From NCBI RefSeq assembly GCF_003702045.1, contig NZ_RBTP01000056.1, positions 124,001 through 188,000 on the forward strand: a stretch of DNA of 64,000 nucleotides, given 5' to 3'. The position numbers were made by a program, and so were the translations under genes. The notes beneath the pieces are model-generated. The model was not told the DNA's origin, did no database searches, and saw only the letters and a list, made by a program, of their open reading frames with translations. Shown one piece after another: positions 61,965 through 64,000 of this stretch. Source of the DNA: Pseudomonas viridiflava (GTDB taxonomy: Bacteria; Pseudomonadota; Gammaproteobacteria; Pseudomonadales; Pseudomonadaceae). How positions within the stretch are numbered: position 1 is the first letter of the stretch; the number at the start of each line of letters is the position of its first letter.

Positions 61965-63479
61965 TCATGTACTCGGTTTGCTGAACAAGATGTAAATCTT
62001 CAACGCCAGTGGCTTGTCGCTCGCCGCCACCAGCGCCAGGGTGATGAAACCCGTGGCCGCCAGGGCCAGAAACAGACGGGTGCGGCTCTGGTCGGCGATC
62101 AGGGAAAACACCGGCTCGCTGACGAACAGGCCGACGGCGGTCATCGCACTGATGCGCAGGATGTCGCGCAGCCAGTGACCATGAATGCCCGGGGCCAGAT
62201 GCTGGTGAACGATCATTGGCCAGATGGCGAACGACACGGCCCGCAGAAAGAACCAGGCCAGCGCGGCGCCGTAGACGCCCTGATAGTGGATAGCCAGAAA
62301 CAGGGTCGGCACGGTGATGACCGCCGAGACCACGCTGTACCAGAGGTGCAGGTGCATCTGGCCGTAGGCGTATTGCAGGTAGAACTGGAAAGCGCTGGCG
62401 GCCATGATTGCGCTGCCCAGTGCGTACCAGCCGAGAATCGGACGGCTCCAGCAAGCGGCGTCGATATCGCCCGTCCAGGCCAGAATCAAGGGCTCTGCAT
62501 GTAGCGCAATGACCGCCGCCAGTGGAAACAGGAAGGTGCAGACGAAACGGTTGGCCGCCAGAAACAAGGCATGCATGTCATCGCGTCGTCCTTCGGCCAT
62601 CAGCACGGTCATGCGGGGCAGCAGCGTCTGAACCAACGGATTGGTCAGCATCATGATGCCGGTGGTCATCAACGCAACCAGCGAGAAATAACCGTACTGA
62701 TCCAGCGGCAACAGACGGGACAGTAATGCCTTGTCCATCTGGGTCAGCACAATCCACAGCACCGCGCTGATAGACATGCTCGCCGCGAACGGCAGGATTG
62801 GCCTGACCAGTTGCCAGTCGAAGCCGGTTGACCAGCGTTCAACCGGCATCTGCTGCCAGGCCCGAATCGCAAAGACCAGTGTCTCGATCAGTCCGACCGC
62901 CGCCTGAAATTCGAAGAAGTCCTGAGGGTCCTGGGAAAACTGACTGACCAGCACCAGGCCGCCGACGTAGCGCAGGGTGGCAATCGACACGTTCACCGCG
63001 TTCAGCCAGCCATGCTGTTCAAGGCCTTGGATGCCGCTTTTATACAGGGTCGAATACAGGCGCAGCGCGATCACGATGCCCATCAGTCCAATGCAACTGA
63101 CCAGTGTCTGCGGGCCCAGCGTGTTGGCGTTGAGCCAGTGGGTAGCGATCCAGGGACTGACGAAGTAAATCGTGGTAATGCTGACGATCGCCATTGGCAG
63201 AAATATCAACTCGAACGAACGCAGCAGACGGCCAGCGTTATGCCCGCCGGGCTGCGCACCTTGTCCGTGTGCCACGGCACGTACCAGACTGGGAGACAGG
63301 CCGGCGTCAAGCAGTTGCAGCCACGCTTGCAGGACCGTGAAAAAACCGATCAGGCCGTAGACTTCCGCGCCCAGATGGCCCAGATAGAAGGGCAGGATCA
63401 GAATCCCGACCAGCAACACGTAGGCCTGGCCAATGTAGTTCAGGGCGGTATTGCGAATCACAGACCGTTTGTTTGACAT
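61965..63479 (-). CDS. Wzx-type polysaccharide flippase
   Basis: The product has 504 residues with about 12-14 hydrophobic helices. N-terminal RNTALNYIGQAYVLLVGILI and GLIGFFTVLQAWLQLLDAGL are typical of the polysaccharide-synthesis branch of the MOP superfamily. It moves the undecaprenyl-linked repeat unit across the inner membrane. The start at 63479 lies 5 bases after the DegT stop; a 43-codon extension upstream is rejected because it overlaps the DegT gene. Mapped as Wzx rather than Wzy because it has the MOP domain pattern. Confidence 0.92.
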   Translation of the reverse strand: MSNKRSVIRNTALNYIGQAYVLLVGILILPFYLGHLGAEVYGLIGFFTVLQAWLQLLDAGLSPSLVRAVAHGQGAQPGGHNAGRLLRSFELIFLPMAIVSITTIYFVSPWIATHWLNANTLGPQTLVSCIGLMGIVIALRLYSTLYKSGIQGLEQHGWLNAVNVSIATLRYVGGLVLVSQFSQDPQDFFEFQAAVGLIETLVFAIRAWQQMPVERWSTGFDWQLVRPILPFAASMSISAVLWIVLTQMDKALLSRLLPLDQYGYFSLVALMTTGIMMLTNPLVQTLLPRMTVLMAEGRRDDMHALFLAANRFVCTFLFPLAAVIALHAEPLILAWTGDIDAACWSRPILGWYALGSAIMAASAFQFYLQYAYGQMHLHLWYSVVSAVITVPTLFLAIHYQGVYGAALAWFFLRAVSFAIWPMIVHQHLAPGIHGHWLRDILRISAMTAVGLFVSEPVFSLIADQSRTRLFLALAATGFITLALVAASDKPLALKIYILFSKPST

Positions 63480-63484
63480 GGCGA

Positions 63485-64000
63485 TCAAATGACCTGAGCG
63501 ATGGCAGGGCTTTGGTAGCTCGCGGGCTCGAGGCTGCACGCTTCGAGCAGGGTTTGAATGACGCGGTCCTGATCGTCCTTCGGCAGTCCCGGGTAAATCG
63601 GCAGGCACAGCACGCGCTCGCTCAAGGCGCGGGACACCGGTTGCCCGGGCTGAGGCTGAAGGTATTCGAGGGTGTCCAGCGAGGGGTAGAAGTAGCGTCG
63701 CGGATTGATCTGCCGCAGGTTCAGCGCTGCCCGAACGTCCAGCAGCGCCTGTTCGTCACGCAGTCCTATCGGGTAATAGCTGTGATTGAGTTCGCTGTCG
63801 GCCTGGTGCTCTTGCAGGTCCAGATAGTTCTCCAGCCGAGCGGTATAACGGTGGGCAATCTCGGCGCGCTCTTCAAGAATGTTCTCGATGTTGTCCAGAA
63901 TGCACAGGCCCATCGCGGCCGAGAACTCGTTGAGCTTGGCGTTGATGCCGATGCCATTGATCTTGTCTACATCGGCAATGCCAAAGTTGCACAGCAGATA
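63485..64000 (-). CDS. DegT/DnrJ/EryC1-type sugar aminotransferase (N-terminus outside window)
   Basis: The C-terminal 171 residues are in the window; the frame is open to base 64000. The signature GINAKLNEFSAAMGL (near the window edge) and the end NPRRYFYPSLDTLEY and CLPIYPGLPKDDQDRVI identify the PLP-dependent aminotransferases that make amino sugars for surface polysaccharides. The active-site Lys lies beyond the edge. It is the first visible gene of the operon and, with WbqC, suggests an N-acyl amino sugar in the repeat unit. Confidence 0.88.
   Translation of the reverse strand, partial: YLLCNFGIADVDKINGIGINAKLNEFSAAMGLCILDNIENILEERAEIAHRYTARLENYLDLQEHQADSELNHSYYPIGLRDEQALLDVRAALNLRQINPRRYFYPSLDTLEYLQPQPGQPVSRALSERVLCLPIYPGLPKDDQDRVIQTLLEACSLEPASYQSPAIAQVI

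Noticed and set aside
47969..64000. ops element (GGCGGTAG-type) for the RfaH homologue
   Set aside because: Searched on both strands by eye in the locus and none was convincing; if present it is probably upstream of the operon outside the window.

Overview
The window reads as chromosomal DNA of a fluorescent pseudomonad, most likely the Pseudomonas syringae group. The basis is the gene content and order (an 83-residue OprI lipoprotein, a tesA/ybbA/ybbP block, cysB-cysH-thrH, a moxR-DUF58-tgpA operon, a psl-like exopolysaccharide locus), the high GC with Pseudomonas codon use, and several Pseudomonas-type REP palindromes. This is recognition from sequence alone, with no database search. No rRNA, tRNA, CRISPR array, transposase or integrase was recognised.

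Left part (1-10.4 kb, + strand): a probable secreted-toxin module. It holds the 3' part of a very large protein with bacterial Ig-like repeats, a small secreted acidic protein, and a 1649-residue Rhs/YD-repeat protein with a 181-residue variable C-terminus of unknown activity. No immunity gene follows it. A small LuxR-type DNA-binding protein on the - strand separates this module from kdp.

10.7-19.0 kb: the complete high-affinity potassium system kdpFABC with its sensor kinase kdpD and regulator kdpE. An 11-bp tandem direct repeat upstream is a good KdpE operator candidate. A strong hairpin sits between kdpB and kdpC, and a REP pair lies before kdpD.

19.1-46 kb: housekeeping and envelope genes. 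They include a patatin-like hydrolase, the moxR-DUF58-tgpA operon with a CHAD protein, a double-hotdog thioesterase, an Mpo1-like membrane protein, a chemoreceptor, tatD, a MltF-type lytic transglycosylase, a DoxX protein, a small protein behind a long structured leader, greB, the ybbP-ybbA transporter divergent from tesA, an L,D-transpeptidase, oprI, a GNAT acetyltransferase, a DAHP synthase, a thioredoxin-like protein with a PanE-like reductase and a cN-I nucleotidase, a UspA protein, then cysB, cysH and thrH, and finally an SsuE-type flavin reductase just after.

48-64 kb (- strand, continuing past the right edge): an exopolysaccharide locus. In transcription order it encodes a DegT aminotransferase (partial), a Wzx-type flippase, a GT2, a Wzb phosphatase, a Wzc tyrosine kinase, a WbqC protein, an RfaH-type antiterminator, a second GT2, a GT4, a PslG-like glycosidase, two more GT4s, a WcaJ/PslA-type initiating transferase and a Wza-type export lipoprotein. 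Repeat units would be built on undecaprenyl phosphate, flipped by Wzx, polymerised by a Wzy not seen in this window, and exported through Wzc/Wza. RfaH probably carries RNA polymerase through the long operon.
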